DNA of 64,000 nt from Castor canadensis (GCF_047511655.1 NC_133394.1:59118501-59182500); one strand, 5' to 3'. Counted from the first letter of the stretch, positions 48,301 to 57,722 are shown. Made by a program: numbers and translations. Notes: a model not told the origin generated them from the sequence alone.

Positions 48301-51300
48301 GATTCTTGATTCTCCCTGCTGTTATTTGACACCACATTAGTACCAACCACTGTTTGGAAGACTTGGCAGTGAACTATATAACAATTAAAACACATGTAAA
48401 CCCTAGTAGGTCTTCAAACTGTGCTCAATCCACTTATTTATCTTTCCATTCAGACTACCCACAAGCCAACTACTGAAGTTATTGATACTTTTAACTGAGA
48501 GCATGCAATTTGACAAGGTTAATGTACATGGCTCATTATGCAAATGCAAAATGCTATATTTATTCTATGGAGTTATTAAAATTCTGCTTTTTTCTACCAC
48601 TCTTTGTCCAGCATTCAAACTTAATAGAAAGACCTGAAGATATAGTTTATGGTTAACATGTTTCCTTGTGTTATCCACTTCTACTACATTACAGTGATTT
48701 GTCTATATCTATGTTTTTACTTTTTATATTATTTTCTTCAGATGCTTAATTTATTTCTAATTTTAATTCAAAGGTGAAAATGAAATTTTATGTATTATCA
48801 TTACTTATGAAATATATCTATATCTATATCTATAGATTTTTATTTACATTTTTTTGCCTTTTATACAATAGAAAATTATACAAGTGGACCATAGTATCAC
48901 CTAATGAAGCGTGTACAAGGAAAAGATCTGAAAGGTTTCTTATAACCAGGGAACAATGAAGTTCTTGGGTATTATGCTATTTGAGACTTCACATCTGTAA
49001 TTACCATAAAAAATAATTAATGCCAATTGAAATTACATGCAGGCCTCTTGAGGCAACAAGTCCTTTCATTAACTGAGAAGGGTTTGCTATGAAAAATTTT
49101 CATGTTCCTTTATGTTATTTCAATGAATTTCCAAGGCATGGAGGGTAAACTTTTTTGGGGTTAAAAACTTATATGTTTCTAAATATCAACACTAAGTTTA
49201 TACTGTGCACAGTATATATACTTTTAGATTTATATTAATAACCCATCTTACCAATCAATCCCCCTGTGGTAGTTATTTCTATTAAAGAACTGTACCTCCT
49301 CAAAGGTTTTTGGGCTGGGGGAGTTACTAAGGATGGAAGGATGCATAACCAGGAACAAATACAAAGCAGTGGTACCTGAAAAGACAACAGAGGTTTAGAA
49401 ATTAATGAAATAGACGGTTTCCTAGTATTAACATTTCAAAGTCATTAATAATGTAAATAGTATAATGATCTAAGCAGATTCTTTACATATACTGCAGACT
49501 TAAACTGATCACACAGAGTTTAAAAAGAAGTAGGTTCTAAAAAATGGAGATGGAGGGGTGTGAGACAGGGCCTGTTGCAGGGATTGAGAGAACTAGCTAT
49601 TGATCCTAGCTCAGTCACCAATCTGATATGACTTTGGCTTTTAGCTTTTCTTTGTTTCAGGTTTTTTTTAATGGATAATCACCTGCCTTATTTATTTCAT
49701 ACATTTTTTCTCTGATGATGAAATGACATAATGTACCTGAAGATATTTTGATATTAATAAAGCATTATATAACTAAAACATACCATTAGTTAACATATTA
49801 CTATCAAAATTGAGATTTGTGTTCTATAAAGTTCTTTCTGAAGACTATGAAAGCTAAGCCCAAGACAGAATTTAATAACTTAACAAGTTTTCACAAATTT
49901 GAAAAAAAAGTAGTGTGAAAAATTGTTTAATTTTCTATGAAGAAAATTAGCATCTTTTTTTAGTGGCATAACATAATATTAGCATTTATTAGAAAGAGAG
50001 TGGCATATCACAGGTGCCCATGTAGATTTGTGACTATTGTGGAACAAGGATGTGAGTTCTTTTAAAGTGAGCAATATGATAAGAAGTAAAATTAATGTTT
50101 TATTAGCCCAAATTAGGAGATAAAGTGTACAGCTTTGTCAGACTACTACAGAAGAAAGAAAGGCAGTTTGGGATCAGTTGTCAAAGATTTAGCCCCACAT
50201 TTGCAACTGTGACTGTGTTTATAAAATCATAATTTCAAAATATTTCTGATCTGTATATTCAGTAGTCATGAGAGAAATATATCCTATAATTTCTACTTCT
50301 CTGATGTGATTTACAATATATACACTGCGATGGAACAGGCTCTGTAATTGTATTTCAAGTTAATAGATAGCAATAACAATCAGACGGGACCTTGTAGTAT
50401 TTTTCTCACTTGGAGAAATTATCATTCTAATTTTGCTTAGTAATGTTATGTTGCCATTTGCAAAGAATTTTGAATATTCTTATCATTCTGCTAAACCTTC
50501 TTTACTATTATACTTAACTCTACCACATCTCTACAATAGAAACTTTGTTAAAATGACTTTCTGTCAATAATGATACTGTCTAAAAAATGAATTAAAAGAG
50601 ATAGTGTTTGTAGATTACATCTGAGCCAACAATAAGCATTTATCTATAATCATAGATAATTATAGGGAATGAAACACAGGAATCTATAAGTAAAAATAGT
50701 CTTCACAAGCTGTACTTAAAACTGTGATCCTCAAACTTCAGCATGCATCAGAGTCACCTGGACAGTTTGTTAAAACACACATAACTAGGTCCTGTCCCAG
50801 AGTTTCTGACTGAGCAGGTCTATAGAGTGGCCAAAGAATTCACACTTCTAACAAGTTCTCTGGTGATGCTAACTAATGCTGCTGGCCTGGTGACCATCTT
50901 TTAAAAAAATCAAAGAATTAGAAGAAATGTGCATCAACATATAAAATTTATTGGGAAAAGATCTTGTATTACTTCAAATTCACAACAGTAAAGTAGAAAG
51001 AACATGTTCTCAATTTGGAGTCAGGTAAATCCTAGGGTTAAGAGTTTTATTTCCAGTACTTACCAGGTGTGTGAACTTGAACAAAAATTATTTAACTTCT
51101 CTGTCTTACTTTTCTCATCTGTGTATTGGGGAAGGAAATGCTTAGCTATCAGAGTTTTATAAGGGCCCTGGAGATAATCTGTGTGGAACTGCTACACAAG
51201 TAGTACCATATCTGAATATCTGCAACATGTTTTTAAAAAACTTTATTGAGATATAATTTAGAATTATAAATATATTAAGTATGTTTATATCTCAGTTACA

Positions 51301-54300
51301 TAATTGAGACACAATTCAGAAAAAATAAGGTCTTTTTAAAAACTGGAAAGGATTAATCTCTGTGAAGAGTATGATTATAATAATGTGGAAAAAGTAGTTC
51401 TTTTCTAAATTTTTTCAGAATACAAACATTCTGAAATATTTCAGAAAACATTCTTTTTTGAATTTTATTTTTAAGAATTGTATTATATCATGTTGTTTGC
51501 TTTTAATAACCTTTCATGACCAGCACTAGAGAAACAGAAAAAAATGTATATAATCTAATTATTTTATATAGTCAATAAAAGGCATAATATTATTTGTCAG
51601 TGGTCAAAAAATAAGATTGTGGTTTCTGAATTCTGTCTTGCCTAGACATATTCTTTGGTCTGAATAAACTGTCCTGTATATATATTTTGTCTGCGGTAAG
51701 CCAACCACATCTTTACAGAGACACATAATTAAATAACTATCTGAAAGCTTTAGTTTATATATTCTTTGTCATTTTCAAAACTGAAAAATATTTGAATATC
51801 CAGATAACTAGAAACCTATGCAGAATTGTCCAGAAGGATACTTTTGACAAAACTAAAGTCAGAAGTAAGGCTATTTAATTCTCATGGAGCTGATATGAGA
51901 AGATAATTTTGACTAATTGAAAAATTAATTTCATAAACTATTGATAGATACAAAATGAATGAATGTCAAAAGTATCAGGCCAAATGAAAGAAGTTAAACA
52001 CAAAAGTATGTGCTTCTATCTACATGAAATTCTAGAAAAGGAAAAAAGTAGTTGCTTGTGGCTGGTATGAGGAGGGTTTGGGGGAACTGACTGCAAAGGG
52101 ACCTAGAGAAACTTTTTTGATAGAGGTGTTCTGTATTTGGTGGTGGTTACAAAGCATACAATTTTCAAAATTACCTAATTGTACATTTAAAATGAGTGAA
52201 TTTAATGGATGTCAATAAAACTGGGAAAAATAAAATTTCTACATAAAACCATCATTTTCTGTAAATTTTTTTATTCCAAAGGCAAATGTCATATCCAAAT
52301 AGTAACATAACACTTGGAAACCCAAGTGGGTTGAGGATGACAACTAATAATTCTGCCATCTAAGGACAATGTTAAAATGTCTGTGTTTCCAACATAGCAT
52401 GAGGCAAAGTACATCCCTCACGGGATTTGGAAACAAACTTGGTGTGTCAAGCTTTGGAGAGATGTGATCAGTAATGACAAGGTTATGTGATGACGGGGGA
52501 GTTCACTGAAGAGACTTAGTTTCAATGTTCTTCTAGTTGCCTTTTGATTTTAGATAGGTAAGGACAAATTAAGTAAATAAGGACAAGAAATGTGTCTGCC
52601 ATACCTGTTTTTTTTTTTTTCAGAATGTTATTTGCAATGGAGCTAAGAAAAAAATGAATAGGCTAAGCTCTCTGTGTACCTTGCTTAGAACTCTCAGTTA
52701 TTTCCTGAGAGACAAGAAGAGGGAATGTATTCTCCCTAGCAAGAAATGCAGTTGAAATGTCTGTTTTCTGTGAAGCCAGAATCCAAGGACCCCAAATAAT
52801 TTATCACCCCGGATACAGCTTGAATATCTGGCATTTTAACACTTCCACTGGGATTCACTTTAATCTTGATTCTCAAAGAAACAAGGAATTTATGAGAAAA
52901 AATTTGCACACCAATTTAAGACAAGGTGCAAAAAATTTCTCCTGGGTATGAATAAATACCTTTCCTAGCACAAAATTTTGTTTATGTCTAGGAATTTTGC
53001 TTTTCAAACATCTTTTAGACATTTAAAAAGTTGTCATCTCTGCAAGAAACAGTTTACAAATAGATCATATTGGGAAGATGGCAAATTCTTTTTCTGGAAG
53101 GAATTTATTATAAAGAGTTCTAGGTGCTTATGTGTGTCTCTCATGACTTTTGACCAAATCCTGCCAGTCACTTTCAAACATGTGATTAGTTGTAATTTCA
53201 GATATGGTTAGCAACACTTCTCATTGAAGATCTTTGGGAAACAAAAAAGATGTGTCACCAAATTGACTGCTGTATATTCAAACTGTGTGACATCTATTTT
53301 GTCCTTTTCACTTTAAAAAACACATTGACAAAGCATTTAAGTACATCATTGAGCTAAACAACAATTATGTCCGAGAATAATATGTTGTTCATTTATCAGT
53401 TTTATAGGAAGTTTAAGATCTCATTATGACAAGAAATCATTGTCTAATCTTTTGTATTTTTATTGATCATTTGATTAATCACAACATTAAAAGTTCTCAC
53501 CAGTTTTCTGGGGTCCTATCACCAAGAATTTTGGTAAGCGATCACAGGTTTTTTCTTTAGACCAGGTGTCTCTGTGACGTTTGTCATCACAAGGATTCTA
53601 AGTTGGAGAAGAATATAGAGATGCATTTTTTTGTGTGTGTCCATTGAATGCCAGCATTTCCAATTTTTTTCTCATTTATTCATATGTGCATATATTGTTT
53701 GGGCCATTTCTCCCTGCTATCCCCCTGCCCCCTCCTTTTCCCCTCTCTGCCCCTTCGCCCTCCCCCCTCCCTTTGCTTTCAGGCAGAATCTGTTCTGCTC
53801 TTATCTCTAATTTTGTTGAAGAGAGAGTGTAAACAATAATAAAGACAAAGCATTTTTGCTAGCTGAGATAAGGAGAGCTACACAGGGAGATTCCTAGCAT
53901 TGCTTCCATGTATAAATGTGTTACATTCTAAGTTGATTCTTCTCGAACTAATCTTTTCTCTAGTTCCTGATCCCCTTTTCCTATTGACCTCTGTCACTTT
54001 AAAGTTTCTGCATTAGTTCCTATGCAGTGAGGACATCAAATACTATCATGTTTTTTGGGTTTCTTACCTATCCCCATACCTCCCGTGTGTGCTCTCACCT
54101 TATCATGTGACCAAAGTCCAATCACATCAGCATTTCCAATTTTTATCCTTATAAGATATTCCAGGAAACAGTGGGACAAACAAGGAGGCTCCTTTTTAAA
54201 AATTGAAAATATTGATGTGGTATCATGGAGGCTTTAGAATAATTCTTTTCTGTCCTGAGGTTGAGAGTGAGGATGTGAGAAAGGGGAGATATTTCCACTT

Positions 54301-55661
54301 TGGGTAAGCAGACTCATAGCACTGCCAGTTTAATGTTTTTCTGTTACTGGAAGTTTTATATTTTAATTTTTTGATTTAAAAAAAAGATAATGAGCTCTCT
54401 GAGCAGCTCGTTATCCTAAAAGAAGATCCACTTTTAATATTCAACAAATAACTAAAATATAAGGTGTCAGACTTTCATTCTAAGTAACTTTGAGTTTTCC
54501 TGCTATGCTTCTGAAGGATATGGATCTAGCCATAATTATACTATTTAAAGAGATACCCATTCCTTTCAGCTGCCTTCAAAGGTTGGTAAATGCATATCTA
54601 AAAATGTAACTTTACAGACTATGATGCTAAAGAGTACTTAGTTTTGACAAAAGAGTGAAATGAAGGTGAATTACTATTTTAGGGATTCTGCTTTTGGTCT
54701 ATAATACTTAAAACCAACACTCACTGTGCAAGATGTATCTAGAACATCCTTCATTTTAACTACAAACTATACTTATCTAGAAAAGGTGAAGAATTATAGT
54801 AATTTAATACTCTTTCAAGAATGAGCAAACAGGGTCACTTCTTATTTCTATCCAATTAGTACTGTAGATATGTGAAGTTAAATACATCTCTCTATTTTTA
54901 ATTAAGACTAAAGTGAGGGTACTCTTTTGACTGCTGTTTTAGAAAAAATTTTGTTTTAAACTTGTCATCTGAAATAATAACTATTTCAGTTTAATAAGAA
55001 GGTTTTAAATGAGCAGGAAAATGCATGTCTTTTCAGTGGCTAGCATTTGGTGATTTGTAGTGGTTAAGATGAAAAGATGCTTGTTATAACAACTGAAACA
55101 TAATACCGAAAGCAGCCCTCTCAGAGACCTTCCCATGTGGTTCAGTCATTAGGGAAAGGGGAATGTGTTCAGGGCTGATCACTTGGCTCCTGCCTAACAT
55201 GCAACCTGAGTATCATGAACTCTTTTAACCAATTGCAGTCTGAAAATTGATCTCTTACTCTTGATTGAAGAGTATTCCCACCAACAGAATACATCACTGA
55301 AAATTCCGTAATTTCTAATGTGTATCAATGAGACTACAGTTCAGGAAAAAGTAGTTTCTTGAATATACTTAACATTTCCCAAATATGCAGCTGCTTTCAG
55401 ATGGTTTCACTCTTCATACCTGGATTATCTCACAGAACTACAAGATATTTCTCATATTATTTATTGAATCAATTTTACCTGCCAGAGAGGGTCTTTCTGA
55501 TCAGGGAAGAGCTCAAAATACTTGTGAGCCAGCTGCACTGAAGGCAGAGTTTGAAGACGCAGGTTGGTCCAAGTCTGCACGAAGTTAGCCAGATTAACAA
55601 ATGTATATAATCCCAGCCGGTCGTTTCCATAGTTGGACAAATGGGTCATGAAAATACTGAT
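28296..55661 (-). CDS. NDST3: NDST3, 3' half of gene (8 terminal coding exons), with an in-frame stop
   Basis: Seen: eight blocks on the minus strand, joined by GT-AG introns in compatible phases (lengths 183, 97, 124, 175, 171, 110, 103 and 120 nt), encode a product colinear with the C-terminal ~360 residues of NDST enzymes. Known: NDSTs are Golgi type II membrane enzymes that remove acetyl from GlcNAc in heparan sulfate and N-sulfate the amine using PAPS. Paralogue choice rests on recalled NDST3-type residues ([48 protein letters not shown]) rather than NDST4-type ones. Odd: exon 6 of the 8 carries TAG at 39644-39646, about residue 771 of 873. With two junctions downstream, decay of the mRNA is expected. 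The N-terminal exons were not found, so the gene is partial here. Alternatives are NDST4 (less likely), an assembly or sequencing error, or a polymorphic null allele. It is not a processed copy, because introns are present. Confidence 0.9.
28770..28935 (-). mobile_element. L1 3'UTR fragment in NDST3 intron
   Basis: 'ggggtttcattgtgatattt', then 'tgatcaagtttactccat', is the reverse complement of the old L1 3'UTR seen at ~22250-22320. Confidence 0.55.
28936..30071. other. NDST3 intron sequence with (AAT)n
   Basis: Intron between the last two coding exons. It holds an interrupted (AAT)n/TATA tract at 29541-29611 and otherwise nothing recognised. Confidence 0.6.
29541..29611. repeat. (AAT)n interrupted by a TATATAG stretch
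   Basis: Two AAT runs flank a short tatatagta segment. Confidence 0.95.
30072..30282 (+). repeat. Full-length B1+tRNA fusion SINE
   Basis: Complete example: 'gctgggtgttggtagctcac', 'cctagctacttagaaagta', 'ggttcaaagccagcttaggc', 'atatctcaaaaaagcac', then 'gtggctcaagtgatagagcg', 'cctggcaagtgtcctgattt', 'caaaccccagtatcc', A-tail. It lies 270 bp from an NDST3 exon, antisense to the gene. Confidence 0.9.
30553..30655 (-). CDS. NDST3: NDST3 coding exon (seventh of eight), disulfide and Lys-rich segment
   Basis: 103 nt, one base completing Thr plus 34 codons. The acceptor is ...TTTTTTAG, preceded by a poly-T run (T12 on the coding strand at 30658-30669), and the donor is GTAAGT. It reads [19 protein letters not shown], then [15 protein letters not shown]. 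The two Cys correspond to the NDST1 Cys818-Cys828 disulfide, and Lys of 'GKSKG' to NDST1 Lys833. Ala in 'HKAFWC' replaces a Gly that I recall as invariant in NDST1-4, and the last codon is Asn where Asp is expected. This exon lies downstream of the premature stop. An 8.9-kb intron separates it from the previous exon. Confidence 0.93.
30670..31674. other. NDST3 intron, unassigned
   Basis: No repeat or conserved block recognised. Confidence 0.5.
31675..33235 (+). mobile_element. Ancient L1 (ORF2 3' part and 3'UTR), antisense to NDST3
   Basis: 'aaaactacaaaacattccta', 'gtttaatgtgatttcaacca' and 'tgtattggtatcagaaaacc' mark old L1 ORF2; translation is heavily broken. It ends with 'ggtgaattttattaaatg' and 'tcaataaaacattt', typical of an old L1 3' end. 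Confidence 0.7.
33236..34845. other. NDST3 intron, unassigned
   Basis: No recognised repeat; some moderately GC stretches (33990-34330) without features I can name. Confidence 0.5.
34846..34923 (-). repeat. ID-like SINE
   Basis: 'caatactggggactgaattc', then 'gatgctaggcaggtagtc' and 'cttgagctgtgcccctagcc'. Confidence 0.85.
34935..35545 (-). mobile_element. Ancient L1 fragment (3' end and ORF2 end)
   Basis: 'cagtacaatttacatatcct', then 'ccagttgatggaatttggat', 'gaataatgctgctatgaaca', 'gtacatagtggtatctgaaa' and 'ttaatttgcatatctctatg' is the reverse complement of old L1 3' sequence. Confidence 0.75.
35546..36243. other. NDST3 intron, unassigned
   Basis: No feature recognised. Confidence 0.5.
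36244..36299. repeat. (CA)n microsatellite
   Basis: About 28 CA units. Confidence 0.97.
36300..39551. other. NDST3 intron, mostly unassigned
   Basis: Contains a short stretch at ~37518-37552 resembling the L1 3'UTR, a direct duplication 'cataaatctgattgtcat' (38669-38710 region) and a (CAAAA)n-like tract at ~38965-39020. Otherwise nothing recognised. Confidence 0.5.
39558..39667 (-). CDS. NDST3: NDST3 coding exon (sixth of eight) carrying an in-frame TAG
   Basis: 110 nt, 36 codons plus two bases. The acceptor is ...GGTAATTTAG and the donor GTAAGTT, and length and phases match neighbours exactly. It reads LLIIDGQ, then stop, then [20 protein letters not shown] and so on. The stop TAG is at 39644-39646. 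The family has Gln-Gln in 'DGQQLR', so a single C-to-T change (CAG to TAG) explains it. The rest of the exon is open and well conserved, so the lesion is recent, polymorphic, or an artefact. Translation would end at about residue 770, before the conserved disulfide and the Lys-rich PAPS/heparan contact region. Confidence 0.9.
40165..40626 (+). mobile_element. Solo LTR-like element A
   Basis: Contains 'ataaaagcttggcatccctg' (TATA-like, start of R?), 'ccatgtaataaaaatctttc' (polyadenylation signal), and ends near 'ccagacctgaca'. It is colinear with 43210-44078, so both are copies of one LTR family. Boundaries approximate, family name unknown. It lies in the intron 3' of the fifth NDST3 exon, antisense. 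Confidence 0.6.
40627..41574. other. NDST3 intron, unassigned
   Basis: No feature recognised between LTR A and the exon. Confidence 0.5.
41575..41745 (-). CDS. NDST3: NDST3 coding exon (fifth of eight)
   Basis: 171 nt, 57 codons, phase 0 at both ends. Acceptor ...ATCATAG, donor GTATGA. It begins [20 protein letters not shown] and ends [14 protein letters not shown], the latter being an NDST3-type signature. His at the first codon corresponds to NDST1 His716, implicated in sulfotransfer. Pro in 'TAPKF' replaces what I recall as Leu (one CTG to CCG change). No stops or indels are seen; the run of seven C in the coding strand (41581-41587) keeps frame. The exon sits between two related LTR insertions at ~40.2-40.6 kb and ~43.2-44.1 kb. 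Confidence 0.93.
41746..43209. other. NDST3 intron, unassigned
   Basis: AT-rich intron with no recognised repeat. Confidence 0.5.
43210..44078 (+). mobile_element. Solo LTR-like element B, split by another LTR
   Basis: The left part (43220-43445) 'gaaaagcttggcatctctgt' and the right part (43845-44078) 'tttactttgcctcttcccac', 'tataaatctttctctgccct' and 'gggatgacctgacatg' match element A in order. The middle is foreign LTR-like sequence. Confidence 0.6.
43471..43815 (+). mobile_element. Nested gammaretrovirus-type solo LTR C
   Basis: Has 'ctcagccaataaaaaaagct' (CCAAT/TATA-like), 'ctaccaataaaacttctccg' (poly(A) signal) and 'cttgagtccacctttgattt', arranged as U3-R-U5. It interrupts element B. 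Exact ends and target duplication not resolved. Confidence 0.5.
44079..45320. other. NDST3 intron, unassigned
   Basis: Contains a short direct duplication ('ggcagactt...taacctgtaa', 45058-45105). No repeat family recognised. Confidence 0.5.
45321..45495 (-). CDS. NDST3: NDST3 coding exon (fourth of eight), 3'-phosphate binding part of sulfotransferase
   Basis: 175 nt, with one base completing Trp plus 58 codons, ending in phase 0. Acceptor ...TTTTCTAG, donor GTAAGG. It begins [20 protein letters not shown], includes [19 protein letters not shown], and is intact. Ser of 'AYSWYQ' corresponds to NDST1 Ser712, which contacts the 3'-phosphate of PAPS. Compared with my recollection of the human protein, His has become Tyr in '[10 protein letters not shown]' and Ala has become Val in 'APKRVAS', both conservative enough to be tolerated. 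Confidence 0.94.
45496..49251. other. NDST3 intron, no repeat recognised over most of 3.7 kb
   Basis: Apart from a 20-bp perfect palindrome (46067-46086) and a tatc run (~48813-48836), I recognise no interspersed repeats, which is notable in this repeat-rich window. 47760-48010 is a candidate conserved non-coding block. Confidence 0.45.
49252..49375 (-). CDS. NDST3: NDST3 coding exon (third of eight), catalytic-base exon
   Basis: 124 nt, with two bases completing the split Gly, 40 full codons, and two bases of a split Trp codon. Acceptor CTTTTCAG, donor GTAAGA. It reads [20 protein letters not shown] and then [20 protein letters not shown]. The second Glu of FEEVQF corresponds to NDST1 Glu642, the proposed catalytic base. 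'[14 protein letters not shown]' and 'NRNNYHRG' are the residues I recall as NDST3-type; NDST4 differs here. No lesion is seen. Confidence 0.93.
49376..50723. other. NDST3 intron; possible MIR fragment
   Basis: 49600-49770 has MIR-like order ('tagctcagtcaccaatctga', 'ttcaggttttttttaatgga') but is degraded. The rest is unassigned. Confidence 0.4.
50724..50905 (+). mobile_element. MER5A-type non-autonomous hAT DNA transposon
   Basis: 'ctgtgatcctcaaacttcag', 'catgcatcagagtcacctgg', 'agagtttctgactgagcagg', 'cacttctaacaagttctctg' and 'gtgatgctaactaatgctgc' follow the MER5A consensus closely. Confidence 0.88.
51005..51210 (+). repeat. MIR SINE
   Basis: 'accaggtgtgtgaacttgaa', 'ttatttaacttctctgtctt', 'cttttctcatctgtgtattg' match the MIR core and 3' portion. 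Confidence 0.85.
51211..51949. other. NDST3 intron; short old-L1-like piece at ~51235-51290
   Basis: 'aactttattgagatataatt' resembles an old L1 3' end on the minus strand. The rest is unassigned. Confidence 0.4.
51950..52245 (+). mobile_element. Ancient L1 3' end
   Basis: 'atgaaattctagaaaaggaa', 'tgactgcaaagggacctaga', 'ggtggtggttacaaagcata', 'gtacatttaaaatgagtgaa' and 'gtcaataaaactggg' match the old mammalian L1 3'UTR. Confidence 0.8.
52246..53500. other. NDST3 intron, unassigned
   Basis: Two short open frames (52757-52951, 52978-53211) have no recognisable homology and are taken as chance. Confidence 0.5.
53501..53597 (-). CDS. NDST3: NDST3 coding exon (second of eight), PAPS-binding loop
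   Basis: 97 nt, starting in phase 0 and ending one base into a Gly codon. The acceptor is ...CCAACTTAG and the donor GTGAG. It encodes [10 protein letters not shown]... and ends [12 protein letters not shown], with the Gly completed by the next exon. This is the 5'-phosphosulfate-binding loop of sulfotransferases. The Lys equals NDST1 Lys614 (about 605 here), which is essential for sulfotransfer in NDST1. The exon is intact. A 5'-truncated L1, inserted in the same orientation as the gene, begins only about 55 bp upstream of the acceptor. Confidence 0.93.
53652..54144 (-). mobile_element. 5'-truncated L1 3'UTR insertion with 17-bp target duplication
   Basis: The L1 3'UTR body (53669-54127, minus) matches 7246-7740: C-rich on the plus strand at ~53715-53775 and 'tagctgagataaggagagct' further in. 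It is flanked by identical CAGCATTTCCAATTTTT at 53652-53668 and 54128-54144. AATAAA on the minus strand is at 53675-53680. It is in sense with NDST3 and starts ~55 bp upstream of an exon acceptor. Confidence 0.92.
54145..55478. other. NDST3 intron, unassigned
   Basis: No feature recognised. Confidence 0.5.
55479..55661 (-). CDS. NDST3: NDST3 coding exon (first of eight seen), deacetylase/sulfotransferase linker
   Basis: 183 nt, 61 codons, phase 0 at both ends. It starts [20 protein letters not shown] after a TTTTTCAG acceptor and ends ...DQKDPLWQ before a GTAAAA donor, corresponding to about residues 514-574. This part joins the deacetylase region to the sulfotransferase domain. The block is free of stops and has few changes from my recollection of the human protein; Ser at 'LQTLPSVQL' and Thr at 'FVQTWTNL' are the visible ones. 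A composite B1/tRNA SINE (55822-56136) and an AT-rich repeat lie just upstream in the intron. I could not find the preceding exon in 55.7-64 kb. Confidence 0.93.
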
Positions 55662-55739
55662 CTGAAAAAGGCAAATGAACGTCTGTGTAAACACCAGTTG
55701 ACACTAGAGGGCAGTATAATCATAACAATCATAACAATT

Positions 55740-55815
55740 ATATATATTACATATATTCTATATACATATACGTATATATACATATTACACATATTCTATA
55801 TACATACGTATATTC
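55740..55815. repeat. AT-rich imperfect tandem repeat
   Basis: Two imperfect copies of a unit around 'catattctatatacatac' with tatacgta interruptions. Confidence 0.8.
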
Positions 55816-55821
55816 CTCTCC

Positions 55822-56136
55822 TCTAGTACTGGGGTTTGAATTTAGGGTCTTGTACTTGCTGGGTGGGTGCTCTACCTCTTCGGCCATACCACCAGCCCTT
55901 TTTGCTTGGGTTGTTCTGAGATAGATTCTCACTTTATGCTTCGCAGGCCTGGACCACGATCCTCCTACTTACCTTTCCTGCCTTAGCTGGGATGACAGGC
56001 ACACACCAAGCCCAGTATTTATTGGTTGAGATGAGGTCTTGTAAACTTTATACCTGGACTGTCCTCAAATTGTGATCCTCCTGATCTCTGCCTCTCAAGT
56101 AGCTAGGATTACAGATATAAGCCACCCCACCCAGCT
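55822..56136 (-). repeat. Composite SINE (tRNA part plus two B1-like parts)
   Basis: Plus-strand order: tRNA-type 'actggggtttgaatttaggg', a B1-like segment ('ggcctggaccacgatcctcc', 'tgacaggcacacaccaagcc'), then a second B1-like segment ('caaattgtgatcctcctgat', 'aagtagctaggattacagat'). About 315 bp, longer than the usual ~200-bp fusion, so either a dimer or two adjacent insertions. Confidence 0.75.
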
Positions 56137-57221
56137 AGATTGTTTCTCAACTAGTCTATATAAGGACTTTGGAGATATCTTAACATTAATGCATAACATG
56201 GGATGTGTTATTAGCAAACATTGATGAGCATTTTTTTCTGAAATTTTAACATTTAATAACACAAAATAAGTTCAAAATCTAATAGCTGCTATCTACCCAT
56301 ACTGGTGCAATAAAACTAATATTGAATAAAGTCCTAGACATTGACACATAATGCCTCAGGATGTGTGAACTCTGAGTCATTTGGAGCACCAGGATTGCAT
56401 TAGGTTGGGATTTTATAATCTTAATCTATTTAATTTGGTTTATACTGTATTATTTCCAGTTAAGAGGTATAAATGAATAGTTACTATTAGCATTAAGTTA
56501 ATGCCCTCTGCATTTCTTAGGAGCTAAACACATGATGCCTGAGTGTTATTTTCTATCAGTAATATTTTCAAACCCTATTTCCTAGTCATTGGGTTTATTA
56601 TTATTCGCAATATAAAATATCTCCTTTAAGAAAAGTTTTCAATGCTAAAAAAATCAACTCTTGTTATGTAAAATCAACTCTTGCTATGTAAGCATCTGAC
56701 CGAGATTGGAGCCATGCATTGAAAATATGGGGAAATTTCATAATAAAATAAATTTGAATTCTGTAGGATTTGATTCAATTGGCCTAGAATGTAGAATGGG
56801 CATTTTAAAAGTCACTGCCTTAAGTGAATGCAAATAATTTTTGTTGATTAGTTGTTGACAAATGGAAAGAATTTTTCTGTACGAGATTTTTCAATAGCAA
56901 AGCAAACCACTGTGACATTATGCTGCTATAAATGATAATAGTATTCTCCTAAAATATCTGAAGTCATTTGAATGAATAGTAGTAATGGCTATTATACTCA
57001 TCATAATAATGAATATAACAGGTCATTCATTAAGATGTTGAAAGAAAATTCATTGAGATAAAGAGAGATCAGAGAAAGATAATATTAAGATTTGAAAGAT
57101 AATGTTAGAAAAAGTAATTAGTTACAACTCTAAATAATAGAAACTAGTAATATCCTATATTCTATGGAACAAATTCTATAAACTTTTCCTGTTGAAGTCA
57201 ATTGTGATCAAGAACATTTAG
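56137..57221. other. Presumed NDST3 intron, unassigned
   Basis: Contains a short direct duplication 'aaaatcaactcttg[t/c]tatgta' at ~56650-56690. No repeat family recognised. Confidence 0.5.
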
Positions 57222-57426
57222 TCGTGGCTCATGCCTGTAATCCTATCCACTCAGGAAGCAGAGATCTGGAGAATAGCAGTTCAAAGCCATGAGACCCTAT
57301 CTTGAAAATACCCAACATAAAAAAAGACTGGTGGAGTGGTTCAAGTTGTATAGTGCCTGCCTAGCAAGTGCAAAGCCCTGAGTTAAACCCCAGCACCAAA
57401 AAAAAAAAAAGAAAAAAAGAAAAAAA
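57222..57426 (+). repeat. B1+tRNA fusion SINE
   Basis: 'cgtggctcatgcctgtaatc', 'gcagttcaaagccatgagac' (internally shortened), then 'ggtggagtggttcaagttgt', 'cctgagttaaaccccagcac', then a long A-rich tail. Confidence 0.9.
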
Positions 57427-57648
57427 ATTAATTGTATTTCTATTCATTCTGCCAAAGCATATATTAAATCTCAGAACTTTCACAAACAAAAATTTTACTT
57501 GAAGGATAATTTTCAATAGCTATCAGTGTACTGATGCAGTCATGGAATTGATAAGGTAGATTTTTTTTTATCATTTTGGATCTTTGTGAAAAATGAGACC
57601 TTTAAATTTATTCTTCTAGTTAGTTTTTACAGCACCTGCCATTCTGAC

Positions 57649-57650
<2 letters not shown>

Positions 57651-57720
<70 letters not shown>
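57651..57720. repeat. Compound (GT)n(GA)n microsatellite
   Basis: 15 GT units followed by 20 GA units, directly next to a minus-strand B1. Confidence 0.97.

Positions 57721-57722
<2 letters not shown>

Noticed and set aside
28296..55661. NDST4 as the gene identity
   Set aside because: Residues such as [26 protein letters not shown] and FDSHK fit NDST3 as I recall it; NDST4 has different residues at these places. A paralogue alignment would settle it.
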